Part shown: positions 54,174 through 63,825 of the stretch, piece after piece
Position numbering within the stretch: position 1 is the first letter of the stretch
How the letters are laid out: each line of letters opens with the position of its first letter
Assembly (NCBI RefSeq): GCF_900102135.1
Contig: NZ_FMVJ01000006.1
Location: forward strand, 186,001-250,000
DNA: 64,000 bases
Reading direction: 5' to 3'
From: Microvirga guangxiensis
Lineage (GTDB): Bacteria > Pseudomonadota > Alphaproteobacteria > Rhizobiales > Beijerinckiaceae
Position numbers and translations under genes: made by a program
Notes under the pieces: generated by a model
Told to the model about the DNA's origin: nothing
The model's database searches: none
The model's input: only the letters and a program-made list of their open reading frames with translations

Positions 54174-54295
54174 TTGGCTAGTTATAGGACATGAGACGCC
54201 CTCGGATGACTGCTTATGCATTGCCGAAAACTTGCTGAATTCAACTATCCATGCCCTGGCTTTGATCATGACCAGAGCATGGTGGACTGGACAAA

Positions 54296-55129
54296 TCAGT
54301 AAGACAGGAACAGCGGAACCGGAGACGCCTTAAGAAGTGACTGCGTTACTCCACCGAGCACGAGTTGACGCAAACGCGAATGAGCATAGGCGCCCATCAC
54401 GATCATATCTGCCTGGGTCAGCGCCGCATGGTTGCGGAGCGTCTCGGCTACATCCGCCTGCTGGGCAGACAGGTTCACCACATTCACATTGACGCCATGA
54501 CGCGCCAGATGCGGTGCCACCTCGGCGCCTGGAACGGAGTTTGTCAGATCTTTCTCGCCCGATACGCTCACGAGGTCTACTTGTTCGGCCTCCCGCAGGA
54601 ATGGCAGAGCGTCGTTGAGGGCGCGTACCGCTTTGGGAGTTCCATCCCAGGCGACGATGATCCGCCCAGCTGCGAAAGTATTCACGCTCCGCGGGACGAC
54701 GATCACCGGTCGGCCGCTGGCGAAAAGTGCTTGCTCGATGAGCGTTCGATCCATCGTCAGGATTTCCGGGTCGGCATCAACCACTGTGAGGTCGTGCACC
54801 CGAGACAAGGCGGTAAACCTCCCGACAAGCTCAGCATACTGCAGCTGGACGCTCTCGACGGTGCAGGGAACCCCTTCCAGATTTGCCTGATGGCGGGCAC
54901 TCTCAGCTGCCGCCTCTGCAAGCTCTTTCACACGTTGGTTCTCTCCTGCCACAAGTCCTGCTGCCATCCTGCTCGCGACCGCATGGGTCAGTACGAGCTT
55001 GACAGAAGCCGACAGGGCCGTGGCATGGGCCCCAGCCTCTCGCGCCAGGGACAGCCCATAGGTGAGCGCTGCGGATGTAGCATCGGCTTCTTCCGTAAAG
55101 CCGATCAGAAGATTCTTGATATTGTTCAA
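54296..55129 (-). CDS. Tandem-domain universal stress protein, 277 aa
   Basis: Paralogue of the stress protein at 53.3 kb and convergent with it. The conserved N-terminus NNIKNLLIGFTEEADATSA requires a non-ATG start. I place it at the TTG 55129, six bases after GGCGGAA, while another TTG lies at 55135. Upstream in-frame ATGs would run into the tRNA gene. The second domain has GRIIVAWDGTPKAVRALNDALPFL (core IIVAWDGTPKAVRALND) and ends with DMIVMGAYAHSRLRQLVLGGVTQSLL (core MGAYAHSRLRQLVLGGVTQ). The first domain's EVLTMDRTL-type loop (PEILTMDRTLIEQALFASGRPV) matches its paralogue. Cytoplasmic; function as for the family. Confidence 0.88.
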   Translation of the reverse strand: MNNIKNLLIGFTEEADATSAALTYGLSLAREAGAHATALSASVKLVLTHAVASRMAAGLVAGENQRVKELAEAAAESARHQANLEGVPCTVESVQLQYAELVGRFTALSRVHDLTVVDADPEILTMDRTLIEQALFASGRPVIVVPRSVNTFAAGRIIVAWDGTPKAVRALNDALPFLREAEQVDLVSVSGEKDLTNSVPGAEVAPHLARHGVNVNVVNLSAQQADVAETLRNHAALTQADMIVMGAYAHSRLRQLVLGGVTQSLLKASPVPLFLSY

Positions 55130-55394
55130 GGGCAATTCCGCCTTGGCGCCGATGAATTCGTAAGCACTTGAATCAATTAAGTTTAACGCCTCGCATTTGA
55201 TATGCCACTCAAGGAGGAGCAAGGACTTAAGCACGAGATATAAGCATCTGAAGATTTGAGAGCGGGTCGATAGTCGCCGTTCTCTACCGTGATGGCGATG
55301 CTGTAGCGCCACCGTCCGATCCTGGGCTATCCCTTTGGCTTCCGGCGGGCCAGATCTCGCAGTTAGGGAAAGGCAGCAGGTTAAAGCAAAGTAG

Positions 55395-55484
<90 letters not shown>

Positions 55485-55850
55485 GATATAGATCGCAAGC
55501 CATGTCCAGGCTCGGCTCATTGATGTACGGTTGTGTAAGGCTGCAAAGGTGCCGCCGTCAACTTCCCTCCATGCAGTAGCTGTCTTCAGAAGGGAGATAA
55601 TGGCATTGCCGGCCAACAAAGGGCAGGCTTATAAACCTATGATGCTTTTCTAAGGCTCTGCATTGCGAATGGGATCTCTTGGATAAATAACTGGTTTTAC
55701 TGATTATTTCTGTTCAGGGATATACTGTTAATAATTTGGTAGCTTTGCGATTGACAAGCGAGGCCGTTTAACTTCCTTTTAAGGCGATAAAAGCACTTTG
55801 GTTGGCTGTCTGGGTAAGTTCTGGCGCACCATGCAAGTGCTCATAAGGGG
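55485..55850. other. 366-base intergenic region
   Basis: This lies between the tRNA-Ser gene (leftward) and the RlpA gene (rightward). No gene is supported. The middle and right half (about 55670-55800) is AT-rich and likely holds the RlpA-gene promoter; the left end holds the tRNA promoter. I saw no strong hairpin. Confidence 0.4.
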
Positions 55851-56891
55851 ATGCAGAATAACATGCATTGTGAACGCGCTGACGCAGCAAGCGGCCTGAC
55901 TGGCTTCATGTCTTCCAAAGGCCAAGTTTTCATTCGTGTTGCTGGTGTCGCAGCCCTTGCCCTGACCGTTGCAAACTGCTCCTCGAACGTTCGGGGCGGC
56001 GTCGATTCCAAATATGGCGTTGCTCCAAGCCCACGGGTCGTTGCTAACGGCCAGCCCGTTCCGAAAGGCGGCGGGCGCAACATGGTGGGTAAGCCATACA
56101 CGATTGCCGGCCGTACTTACGTCCCGTCTGAAACGCCCCGTCCGGTCGAAGGGCTCGCTTCCTGGTATGGGGCCAGCTTCCATGGTCGGATGACCGCGAA
56201 TGGCGAGATCTTCGATCGCGATTCGATCGCCGCTGCCCATACGACCATGCCGCTTCCCAGCTATGCGCGCGTCACCAATCTTCAGAACGGCCATTCCATG
56301 ATCGTCCGCGTCAACGACCGCGGTCCGTTCCATGGGAACCGCGTGATCGATGTTTCCGAACGCGCGGCCTCTGCTCTTGGCTTCCATCGGCAGGGTACGG
56401 CTAAGGTTCGTGTTGAATATGTCGGCCGCGCCTCGACGAATGGCAGCGACGACCGAATCCTTCTCGCCAGCCTTCGCACGGATGGTCAGCCCGCAAGCCT
56501 GACCAATGGAACCCCGACCATGATCGCTCAGGCAGCGCCGCGTGCCGCCGCCGCACCGCGCCAAGCCATCGGCATCAACAATTATGAGGCTGAAGACCAA
56601 GCCGAAGCCGAGTTTGAGACCGCCCCCGCTGTTTCTCAGCAATTGGCCTCATCGACGGTTCCTGTCCGTAACAACGTTCCGCTTCCGCCCGAGCGTCCGT
56701 TCGATCTTGGTACCATTCCGGGTGCCAGTACCCCTGGGATGACAATGAGCTCCGCTGCGCCGAAGGCTCTGCCGTCATCCCGCCCTGTGGTTGCAGGCAT
56801 GTATTATTCGTCGCCTGAGCCTGCCCACAACGGCTTTCAGAAGACTGGCAGCTTCAACACGATGAACCAGTCGAAGTTCGTGCTTCGGTAG
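55851..56891 (+). CDS. Septal ring lytic transglycosylase RlpA family protein
   Basis: Exported protein with a double-psi beta-barrel that cuts or binds stem-less peptidoglycan at the division site. The core runs from PVEGLASWYGASFHGRMTANGEIFD to KVRVEYVGRA (core GLASWYGASFHGRMTANGE, then VTNLQNGHSMIVRVNDRGPF). The catalytic-type Asp is in VNDRGPF, and the end reads VIDVSERAASALGF. The starting codon is unclear: ATG 55851 has AAGGGG directly adjacent, while 55863 or 55908 give more normal leaders. The leader has a near-lipobox VANC, with Asn before the Cys, which is not classical. The C-terminal third is Pro/Ala-rich with no SPOR domain seen. Confidence 0.85.
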   Translation: MQNNMHCERADAASGLTGFMSSKGQVFIRVAGVAALALTVANCSSNVRGGVDSKYGVAPSPRVVANGQPVPKGGGRNMVGKPYTIAGRTYVPSETPRPVEGLASWYGASFHGRMTANGEIFDRDSIAAAHTTMPLPSYARVTNLQNGHSMIVRVNDRGPFHGNRVIDVSERAASALGFHRQGTAKVRVEYVGRASTNGSDDRILLASLRTDGQPASLTNGTPTMIAQAAPRAAAAPRQAIGINNYEAEDQAEAEFETAPAVSQQLASSTVPVRNNVPLPPERPFDLGTIPGASTPGMTMSSAAPKALPSSRPVVAGMYYSSPEPAHNGFQKTGSFNTMNQSKFVLR

Positions 56892-57028
56892 GAGCCGGAA
56901 AGGGGGCGACCGACATTCCCCCTGGCTCGGCGTACGACGGCACACAGCTTATCTTAACGTAACGTTGATTTGTCATTGACGCGATACAGATTCAGGCTCT
57001 CTTACCGGAAGAGTCTGGATACCTTACT

Positions 57029-58240
57029 ATGCGTCACCTGATGTCTGCCCGTTTCCTCTCCACTGCCTTTTTTTCCCTTGGCGCTTTGGTTCTGAGCCTT
57101 GTCCTGCCGCAGGGGGCAGGGGCACAGAATTTCCAGACTGCTGCTCCAACGGCGATCCTCATGGATGCCGACAGCCATGCCGTTCTTTTTGAAAAAAATG
57201 CCGATGAGCTGACCGCTCCCGCCAGCATGGCCAAAACCATGACCGCAGAGGTCGTTTTCAATGAAATCAAGAACGGGCGGCTGTCCTTTGACAGCACATT
57301 CACAGTCTCCGAAAACGCTTGGCGCAAGGGAGGGGGCGGCTCGGGCGGCTCTTCCATGTTTGCCCAGGTGAACAGCACGATCCGGCTCGAGGACTTGCTG
57401 CGCGGCCTCATTGTCCAGTCCGGCAATGATGCGGCCATTGCCATCGCAGAGGGCATTGCAGGCACGGAAGAGAGTTTCTCGAGGCTCATGAACGAGCGTG
57501 CCCGCGCGATTGGGCTGACGAAATCAACGTTCCGCAATGCGACCGGCTACGGACATCCGGAACAGAAGGCGACCGCCCGCGATCTCGCTAAGCTCGCCAT
57601 CTACATTATCGAGACCTACCCTGATCTCTACAAAATCTTCGGCGAGCGCGAATTTACCTGGAACAAAATCCGCCAGCAGAACCGCAACCCTCTATTGGGT
57701 ATGGATATTGGGGCGGACGGATTAAAGACCGGCAATATCGACGAGGCCGGCTATGGTCTGATTGGGTCTGCAGTCCAGAATGGGCAACGATTGATCCTAG
57801 TGGTGAATGGGCTCAAAAGCGCCAAGGATCGTGCCAATGAGAGCCGAAAGCTCCTGGATTGGGGCTTCCGGGCCTTCGAATCCAGAGAGCTCTTTGCCGA
57901 GGGACAGGTCGTTGGCGAGGCCCAGGTGTTTGGAGGCAGCAAGCGCTCCCTCCCGCTTGTCTCCAGGAAGGCTATTCGTGTACTGGTGCCTCGTGGAGAG
58001 AGCGAGCGGGTGACGGCTCGCATTATCTACACCGGTCCCTTGAAGGCCCCTGTCCAAAAGGGGACCGAGGTGGCCCGGCTTCAGGTTAACCGAGGTGATA
58101 TGCAGGCGCTCGAAATGCCGCTTTATGCCAGCGAAGACATTCAGGAAGGCACCTTGAGCCAGCGCGCTCTGGACGGCCTGCTGGAGTTCGGCACGGGCTG
58201 GGTGCGGCGCGCCTTTTCGAGTGTCATCGAAAGAATTTGA
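57029..58240 (+). CDS. D-alanyl-D-alanine carboxypeptidase (PBP5/6 family)
   Basis: Low-mass penicillin-binding protein that trims the terminal D-Ala from peptidoglycan pentapeptides in the periplasm. It has 403 aa. A signal peptide ends near AGAQN. The three catalytic motifs are SMAK (Ser66, Lys69), SGN in VQSGNDAAIAIAEG, and KTG in LKTGNIDEAGYG. A C-terminal beta domain follows, from about 300, with VPRGESERVTARIIYTGPLKAP (core VTARIIYTGPLKAP). The C-terminal amphipathic helix VRRAFSSVIERI would anchor it to the membrane. The stop overlaps the tmk start codon, so they are cotranscribed. Confidence 0.95.
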   Translation: MRHLMSARFLSTAFFSLGALVLSLVLPQGAGAQNFQTAAPTAILMDADSHAVLFEKNADELTAPASMAKTMTAEVVFNEIKNGRLSFDSTFTVSENAWRKGGGGSGGSSMFAQVNSTIRLEDLLRGLIVQSGNDAAIAIAEGIAGTEESFSRLMNERARAIGLTKSTFRNATGYGHPEQKATARDLAKLAIYIIETYPDLYKIFGEREFTWNKIRQQNRNPLLGMDIGADGLKTGNIDEAGYGLIGSAVQNGQRLILVVNGLKSAKDRANESRKLLDWGFRAFESRELFAEGQVVGEAQVFGGSKRSLPLVSRKAIRVLVPRGESERVTARIIYTGPLKAPVQKGTEVARLQVNRGDMQALEMPLYASEDIQEGTLSQRALDGLLEFGTGWVRRAFSSVIERI

Positions 58241-58914
58241 TGGCAGGTCGGTTCATTACGTTTGAAGGCGGGGAGGGCGCAGGAAAGTCGACCCAGATCA
58301 CGCGGCTCAAGGACAGGCTGGAAAGGCTCGGGCATCCAACGATTGTCACGCGCGAGCCCGGCGGCTCGCCTCTGGCGGAGCAGATCCGGTCCTTCATTCT
58401 GGAAGGGCATGCCAAACCTCTCGGTCCTTTCGCTGAAGCTCTCATGTTCACCGCTGCCCGGATCGACCATCTCGACAAGACCATCGTCCCGGCCCTAAAG
58501 GACGGAAAGACCGTCCTTTGTGACCGCTTTGCGGATTCCACCCGCGCCTATCAGGGCTCGTCGGGAACTGTTGCTCCCTCGCTGATCGACGATCTCGAAA
58601 GAGTAGCCCTGGCCGGAACTCGACCGGATCTTACCTTTATTCTGGACTTGCCTGCAGAAACAGGCCTTGCCAGAGCCGGAGAGCGGCAGGCTCGAAAAGG
58701 TGAGGGAGGCGACCGGTTTGAGGATGAAGCTCTCTCGTTCCATCAGGCTCTGCGCTTGGCCTATCTCGATATCGCCAAGAACGCGCCGCAGCGCTGCGCC
58801 GTGATCAACGCCGATCAATCGGCTGACGAGGTCGAGGCGGCAATCTGGGCCACCTTGCGCGAGCGGATTCCCGAATTGACCGAGCACGCCGAGAGGCCTC
58901 TCGATGTCGCGTGA
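58240..58914 (+). CDS. tmk: Thymidylate kinase
   Basis: Phosphorylates dTMP to dTDP for DNA synthesis, in the cytoplasm. The ATG at 58240 overlaps the stop of the carboxypeptidase gene and gives 224 aa. The P-loop is FEGGEGAGKSTQITRL near residues 8-23. The DR motif is LCDRFADSTRAYQG near residues 89-102, and the lid region holds GERQARKGEGGDRFEDEAL. The TREPGG motif is also intact (VTREPGGSPLAEQIR). All key residues are present. It overlaps holB by 11 bases. The tmk-holB-metG-tatD order is a common one in alphaproteobacteria. Confidence 0.97.
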   Translation: MAGRFITFEGGEGAGKSTQITRLKDRLERLGHPTIVTREPGGSPLAEQIRSFILEGHAKPLGPFAEALMFTAARIDHLDKTIVPALKDGKTVLCDRFADSTRAYQGSSGTVAPSLIDDLERVALAGTRPDLTFILDLPAETGLARAGERQARKGEGGDRFEDEALSFHQALRLAYLDIAKNAPQRCAVINADQSADEVEAAIWATLRERIPELTEHAERPLDVA

Positions 58915-59968
58915 CGCACAGGACGCCATTGAGCCCGATCAGTTTGACGGCGCTCCGCATCCGCGCAACCAGTTTGCGTTCTTCGGCCATCAGGAAGGCG
59001 AGGGGGCCTTCGTAGAAGGCTTGCGCAGCGGCAGGCTTCATCATGCCTGGCTCATCGGCGGCCCACAGGGAATCGGCAAGGCAACTCTGGCATATCGCTT
59101 GGCCCGAGCCGTTCTCGATCCTCAAAAAGCGAATGACGCTGCGCTCAGCAATCTCGACGTGCCACCCGAAGGAAACGTGGCCCGGCAGGTTTCCGCGCTC
59201 TCACACCCCAATTTCTCTGTTCTCAGGCGGGCACCGCCCACGGACAAAAAGGCTGCCTCGACGACCATCCCCGTGGACGCGGTCCGCAAGGCTCTGAACA
59301 TGTTCGGCTCCACGGCGGCGGATGGAGGCTACCGTGTCTGCATCGTCGACAGCGCGGAAGACCTGACGATTTCGAGCGCCAATGCGCTCCTTAAGGTCAT
59401 CGAGGAGCCGCCACCACGATCTCTGTTCCTGATCGTCAGTCATGCGCCTCAGAGGGTTTTGCCGACCATCCGCTCCCGTTGCCGGCGTCTGCTTCTGCGT
59501 CCTCTCGAGAGCGACCAGATCAAAGCTGCCATTCGCTCCCTAGGCGAGCCTTGGGCCGGGGTGCCCAACGAACTTCTGGATCAGGCCCTGCCTTATGGCG
59601 AGGGCTCGGTTCGCCGCACGCTCGAACTCCTGGATGCTGACAAGGTTGCCTTCATCGAGCAGGTGACTCGGCTTCTGGAGGGGTTGCCCAGAGCCGATAC
59701 CAAGCAGATTTATAGCCTTGCCGAAGCGCTCTCCAAGCGCGACGCCGACGATAGCTATGAACTTGCCCTGGAAACGATCGAGCGGTGGGTCTCGGCCAAG
59801 CTGCGTGAGCGGGCAGGGTCTGGAGCCGCCCGTCTTGCACCTTTGGTAGAGGTATGTGAGAAGATCGCCCGGACGGCTCGCGAGATAGACGTGTTCAATC
59901 TCGACCGCCGGCCTTTCATCCTGACGCTGTTCGACGATCTTGCCGACGCGGTTCGGCGAACGGCTTGA
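58904..59968 (+). CDS. holB: DNA polymerase III subunit delta prime
   Basis: Clamp-loader subunit of DNA polymerase III. It has 354 aa. The N-terminal AAA-type domain has GPQGIGKATLAYRLARAVLD near residues 52-71 (P-loop GPQGIGKA, slightly degenerate as in delta prime). The central ISSANALLKVIEEPPPRSLFLIVSHAP motif (core LLKVIEEPPPRSLFL) and IRSRCRRL follow near residues 160-200. The zinc-binding Cys module of E. coli HolB is absent, and the region between P-loop and centre lacks a Cys cluster. The ATG overlaps the end of tmk. It ends 50 bases before metG. Confidence 0.95.
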   Translation: MSRDAQDAIEPDQFDGAPHPRNQFAFFGHQEGEGAFVEGLRSGRLHHAWLIGGPQGIGKATLAYRLARAVLDPQKANDAALSNLDVPPEGNVARQVSALSHPNFSVLRRAPPTDKKAASTTIPVDAVRKALNMFGSTAADGGYRVCIVDSAEDLTISSANALLKVIEEPPPRSLFLIVSHAPQRVLPTIRSRCRRLLLRPLESDQIKAAIRSLGEPWAGVPNELLDQALPYGEGSVRRTLELLDADKVAFIEQVTRLLEGLPRADTKQIYSLAEALSKRDADDSYELALETIERWVSAKLRERAGSGAARLAPLVEVCEKIARTAREIDVFNLDRRPFILTLFDDLADAVRRTA

Positions 59969-60018
59969 GTTCGCTTTTGAGCGCCGCGTTCGAGATTTCA
60001 GAGTTTTAAGGATCCGCC

Positions 60019-61569
60019 ATGGCCGACAAGCAGAAATTCTACATTACCACGGCTATCTCTTATCCGAACGGCGCGCCGCATATCGGCCATGCCTACGAGG
60101 TTGTTGCGTCCGATGCGATTGCCCGCTTCAAGCGCATGGATGGCTATGACGTGTTCTTCATGACAGGCACGGATGAGCACGGTCTCAAGATCCAGCAGAC
60201 AGCCGACAAGAACGGCACGACGCCGAAGGCTTTCGTGGACGAGATGGCTGCGAAGTTCCGCGCCATGGCGGACCGGCTTGATTGCTCCTATGACCGGTTC
60301 ATTCGCACGACGGATGCCGACCACCTGCCTTCGACCCAGGAGCTCTGGCGGCGGATGCAGGAGAAGGGCGACATCTACCTCTCCAAATATTCCGGCTGGT
60401 ACTCGGTTCGCGACGAGTCCTATTTCGACGAGAGCGAACTGACTAAGCAGCCCGACGGCACCTGGCGCGCGCCCACGGGCGCGCCTGTCGAGTGGATCGA
60501 GGAGGAGAGCTACTTCTTCCGCCTATCGGCTTATCAGGATCGGCTGCTCGCACACTACGCAGCCAATCCGGATTTCGTCAGCCCGGAAACACGCCGCAAC
60601 GAGATTGTCAGCTTCGTGCGCTCCGGCCTGCAGGATCTCTCGATCAGTCGCACCACCTTCAATTGGGGCCTGCCCGTCCCGAACGATCCCAAGCATGTGA
60701 TGTATGTGTGGATCGATGCGCTCAATAACTACGTAACCGGCTGCGGCTTCCCGAACGAGAACGATCCGCGCTGGCACTACTGGCCCGCCGATGTGCATAT
60801 CATCGGCAAGGACATCGTTCGCTTCCACACGGTCTATTGGCCTGCCTTCCTCATGTCGGCTGAACTGCCGCTGCCCAAGCGGGTCTTCGGCCATGGCTTC
60901 CTGCTCAACAAGGGCGAGAAGATGTCGAAGTCGATTGGCAATGTGGTCGACCCATTCGATCTTGCCGACAACTACGGCGTCGACCAGATCCGGTACTTCT
61001 TCCTGCGCGAAGTGCCCTTCGGTCAGGACGGCAACTATTCGCATGAGGCCATCGTGAACCGCATCAACGCGGATCTGGCGAACGATCTCGGCAACTTGGC
61101 GCAGCGCTCGCTTTCCATGATCGCCAAGAACTGCGACGCGGCCGTGCCGCAGCCTGGGGCTTTCACTCAGGCCGACCAGGATATTCTCTGGCTCGCAGAT
61201 GCGCTGCCGGGAAAGACAAGGGCGGCCATGAAGGATTTTGCCCTTCACACAACGCTCGCAGAAATCTGGTCCGTGGTGGCAGAAGCAAACCGCTACTTCG
61301 CCTCGCAGGAGCCCTGGGTGCTGCGCAAGAGCGATCCGGAACGGATGAATACAGTCTTGTATGTTACCGCCGAGGTTCTGCGGGCTGTAGGTATCCTGGC
61401 TCAACCCTTTGTTCCGACCGCCGCAGCCAAGCTCCTCGATCTCCTCGCGATCTCTCCAGAAAACCGGGTTCTTGCGGCAGTCGGACCAGAGCACCGCTTG
61501 GTGGCTGGGACAGCCCTGCCGCAACCAGCCCCGATTTTCCCGCGTTATATCGAGGCGGAAGCAACCTGA
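60019..61569 (+). CDS. metG: Methionyl-tRNA synthetase
   Basis: Charges tRNA-Met with methionine. It has 516 aa, the short form without the C-terminal dimer and tRNA-binding domain. The HIGH motif is in [15 protein letters not shown] near residues 12-26, and the KMSKS motif is in [12 protein letters not shown] near residues 297-308. The connective peptide shows [13 protein letters not shown] with no zinc-binding Cys clusters. The WIDALNNY site is typical. A GGATCCGCC region precedes the ATG. A long hairpin begins directly after the stop. In most relatives I know, tatD would follow at once; here a glycosidase-like gene comes between. Confidence 0.97.
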   Translation: MADKQKFYITTAISYPNGAPHIGHAYEVVASDAIARFKRMDGYDVFFMTGTDEHGLKIQQTADKNGTTPKAFVDEMAAKFRAMADRLDCSYDRFIRTTDADHLPSTQELWRRMQEKGDIYLSKYSGWYSVRDESYFDESELTKQPDGTWRAPTGAPVEWIEEESYFFRLSAYQDRLLAHYAANPDFVSPETRRNEIVSFVRSGLQDLSISRTTFNWGLPVPNDPKHVMYVWIDALNNYVTGCGFPNENDPRWHYWPADVHIIGKDIVRFHTVYWPAFLMSAELPLPKRVFGHGFLLNKGEKMSKSIGNVVDPFDLADNYGVDQIRYFFLREVPFGQDGNYSHEAIVNRINADLANDLGNLAQRSLSMIAKNCDAAVPQPGAFTQADQDILWLADALPGKTRAAMKDFALHTTLAEIWSVVAEANRYFASQEPWVLRKSDPERMNTVLYVTAEVLRAVGILAQPFVPTAAAKLLDLLAISPENRVLAAVGPEHRLVAGTALPQPAPIFPRYIEAEAT

Positions 61570-61612
61570 CGCTTCCGCTTTGATGGGCTCTCAGGAGCCT
61601 TCAGCGGAAGCG
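61570..61612 (+). other. Nested hairpin between metG and the GH1-like gene
   Basis: CGCTTCCGCT (61570-61579) pairs with AGCGGAAGCG (61603-61612), and inside it GGCTC (61586-61590) pairs with GAGCC (61595-61599). The outer right arm lies next to the GGAAG ribosome-binding site of the following gene, whose ATG is 61617. It may act as a weak terminator or hold back translation of that gene. Confidence 0.65.
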
Positions 61613-61616
61613 GAAG

Positions 61617-62948
61617 ATGTACACGACTTTCATGTTTGCGACCGGGATCGAGAACAGCATCCCGACTATCAACAATGGCCGCACGCGCATCGATCAGATG
61701 GAGAAATGCGGCCATTACAAGCATTGGGAAACCGATTTCGACCTTCTAGCCGATCTGGATATCCAGGTCCTGCGCTACGGACCACCTCTGCATAAAACAT
61801 TCCTTGGTCCGGGGCGCTACGACTGGTCCTTCGCGGATATGACCTTTGGCGAACTCGGACGCCGCAATATCATTCCTATCGTGGACCTGTGCCATTTCGG
61901 AGTTCCGGATTGGATCGGAAATTTTCAGAACCCGGATTTTCCAATCCTTTTCGCGGCTTACGCTGAGGACTTCGCAAAGCGCTTTGAATGGGTGCAGCTT
62001 TATACGCCTATCAATGAAATGTTCATTTGCGCCACCTTTTCAGCGGCTTATGGGTGGTGGAATGAGCAGTTACAAAGCGATCAAGCCTTCGTCACAGCTT
62101 TGAAGCACATCGTGAAGGCAAATGTTCTGGCTATGGAGCGGATTCTCAAGGTCCGTCCGGATGCGCTCTTCATCCAGAGCGAGTCCTCGGAATATTTTCA
62201 CGCTGAGAATCCGGCAGCGATCAAACCTGCCGAGATCATGAATGCCCGGCGCTTTCTCTCTCTCGACCTCAATTATGGCCGCCGCGTCGATTCCGAGATG
62301 TATGAGTTTCTCATGGATAACGGGATGACACGGGACGAATATCACTTCTTCCTCAGCCGCTCCTCCCTTCGTCACCACTGCATCATGGGCAATGACTATT
62401 ACGTCACCAATGAGCACCGGGTGGCTGCGGACGGTTCATCGAGATCGGCGGGTGATGTATTCGGCTATGACGAGATTACGCGCCAGTATTACGATCGTTA
62501 TCGCCTGCCAGTCATGCATACCGAGACGAACCTTATGGAAGGGCCGACCGGGGAAGAGGCGGTCAATTGGCTTTGGAAGCAATGGGCCAACGTACTCCGG
62601 GTTAGGAACACGGGAGTGCCCATTGTCGGTTTCACATGGTACTCCCTGACCGACCAGATGGATTGGGATGTCGCTCTTCGCGAGGAGAACAACCGCGTTG
62701 CGCCGGTCGGTCTCTACGATCTCGATCGCAACATCCGTCCTGTCGGCCGCCGCTACAAGCAATTGATCCACGACTGGTGCAACGTGCTTCCCGCTCAAAG
62801 CGTGTGCCTGACGGTTCCCGTCGTCTGGCCCCATGAACATGAGGAGAAGTCCGTCCGGCGCCGCCAGGATAGCCTGCGGGAAATGCGCCGCAAGGAATCC
62901 CGAGAGGATGACGAGCCTGCCGCCACAACCCAGGAAGTCCGTCGCTAG
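61617..62948 (+). CDS. Glycoside hydrolase family 1-like protein, 443 aa
   Basis: Predicted (beta/alpha)8 glycosidase-like enzyme related to GH1 beta-glucosidases; the substrate is unknown, and no signal peptide is seen, so it is probably cytoplasmic. The early sequence FMFATGIENSIPTINNGRTR stands where GH1 has its substrate-binding GATSSYQ-type motif. The acid/base motif appears as YTPINEMF (family TFNEP), near residue 131, and the nucleophile motif as MHTETNLMEG (family TENG), near residue 305. These are drifted motifs, so activity should not be assumed. The C-terminal 30 residues are highly charged. The gene lies between metG and tatD, an unusual place, behind a nested hairpin. Confidence 0.8.
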   Translation: MYTTFMFATGIENSIPTINNGRTRIDQMEKCGHYKHWETDFDLLADLDIQVLRYGPPLHKTFLGPGRYDWSFADMTFGELGRRNIIPIVDLCHFGVPDWIGNFQNPDFPILFAAYAEDFAKRFEWVQLYTPINEMFICATFSAAYGWWNEQLQSDQAFVTALKHIVKANVLAMERILKVRPDALFIQSESSEYFHAENPAAIKPAEIMNARRFLSLDLNYGRRVDSEMYEFLMDNGMTRDEYHFFLSRSSLRHHCIMGNDYYVTNEHRVAADGSSRSAGDVFGYDEITRQYYDRYRLPVMHTETNLMEGPTGEEAVNWLWKQWANVLRVRNTGVPIVGFTWYSLTDQMDWDVALREENNRVAPVGLYDLDRNIRPVGRRYKQLIHDWCNVLPAQSVCLTVPVVWPHEHEEKSVRRRQDSLREMRRKESREDDEPAATTQEVRR

Positions 62949-63015
62949 ACGAAGCCTACATTCCGATCTATGGAGCCCTGAGAGTTAACGGCCTCGGAGG
63001 AGGGCGCATTCACGG

Positions 63016-63825
63016 ATGTTGGTCGATAGCCATTGCCACCTGGATTTTCCAGATATTCAGACCCGTCTCCCTGAGGTTCTCGCAGCCGCTCAAGCTGCTG
63101 GAGTCGGCAGGCTTGTGACAATCTCGACCCATGTGGCCCGTTATGAGACCTATAAGGCGTTGGCGGAGGCGAACGAAGCCGTTTACTTCACCGTCGGCAC
63201 GCACCCCCATAACGCGGCGGAGGAACCAAATGTGCCGGCATCGCGGCTGGTAGAACTCTCTGCTCACCCGAGGTGCATCGGGATCGGAGAGGCTGGGCTG
63301 GATTACCATTACGACAAGAGCCCCCGGGATGTGCAGCGTAAGGTCTTCCGGACGCATATCGAGGCAGCACGAGAGACAGGCCTGCCTCTCGTCATTCATG
63401 CGCGCAATGCCGACGAGGACATGATTGAAATTCTGTCTAATGAGATGGAGCAAGGGCGGTTCAGAGCCGTTCTGCACTGCTTCTCGTCCGGAGAGAAGCT
63501 GGCGCAGGTTGGTGTCGAACTGGGACTTTATGTTTCGTTCTCCGGCATCCTGACCTTCAGGAACTCGGAGGAGATCCGCCAGATCGCTGCCGCCGTGCGT
63601 CACGACAGGCTTCTCGTCGAGACGGATGCGCCTTATCTCGCTCCTGTGCCATTCCGTGGCAAGACCAACGAACCAGCTTATGTGGCCCATACCGCCCATG
63701 TGCTCGCAAATGTCGTCGGCGTTACCGATAGCGAAATCGCAAGGATCACGACCGAGAATTTTTATCGCCTTTTCTCCAAGGCTGCTCAGGCTGATACGGT
63801 TAGGGAGCAGGCTGGCTCGCCATGA
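63016..63825 (+). CDS. tatD: TatD family metal-dependent deoxyribonuclease
   Basis: Mg-dependent nuclease of the TatD family (3'-5' exonuclease, DNA quality control). It has 269 aa. The metal ligands and active-site motifs are VDSHCHLDFPD at the start (HxH), GEAGLDYHYD near residues 93-102, IHARNADED near 130, HCFSSG near 155, and ETDAPYLAP near 206. A good GGAGGAGG ribosome-binding site is upstream of the ATG. Its last codons overlap the start of the metallohydrolase gene (ATGA), so the two are coupled. It follows the GH1-like gene by 67 bases. Confidence 0.95.
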   Translation: MLVDSHCHLDFPDIQTRLPEVLAAAQAAGVGRLVTISTHVARYETYKALAEANEAVYFTVGTHPHNAAEEPNVPASRLVELSAHPRCIGIGEAGLDYHYDKSPRDVQRKVFRTHIEAARETGLPLVIHARNADEDMIEILSNEMEQGRFRAVLHCFSSGEKLAQVGVELGLYVSFSGILTFRNSEEIRQIAAAVRHDRLLVETDAPYLAPVPFRGKTNEPAYVAHTAHVLANVVGVTDSEIARITTENFYRLFSKAAQADTVREQAGSP

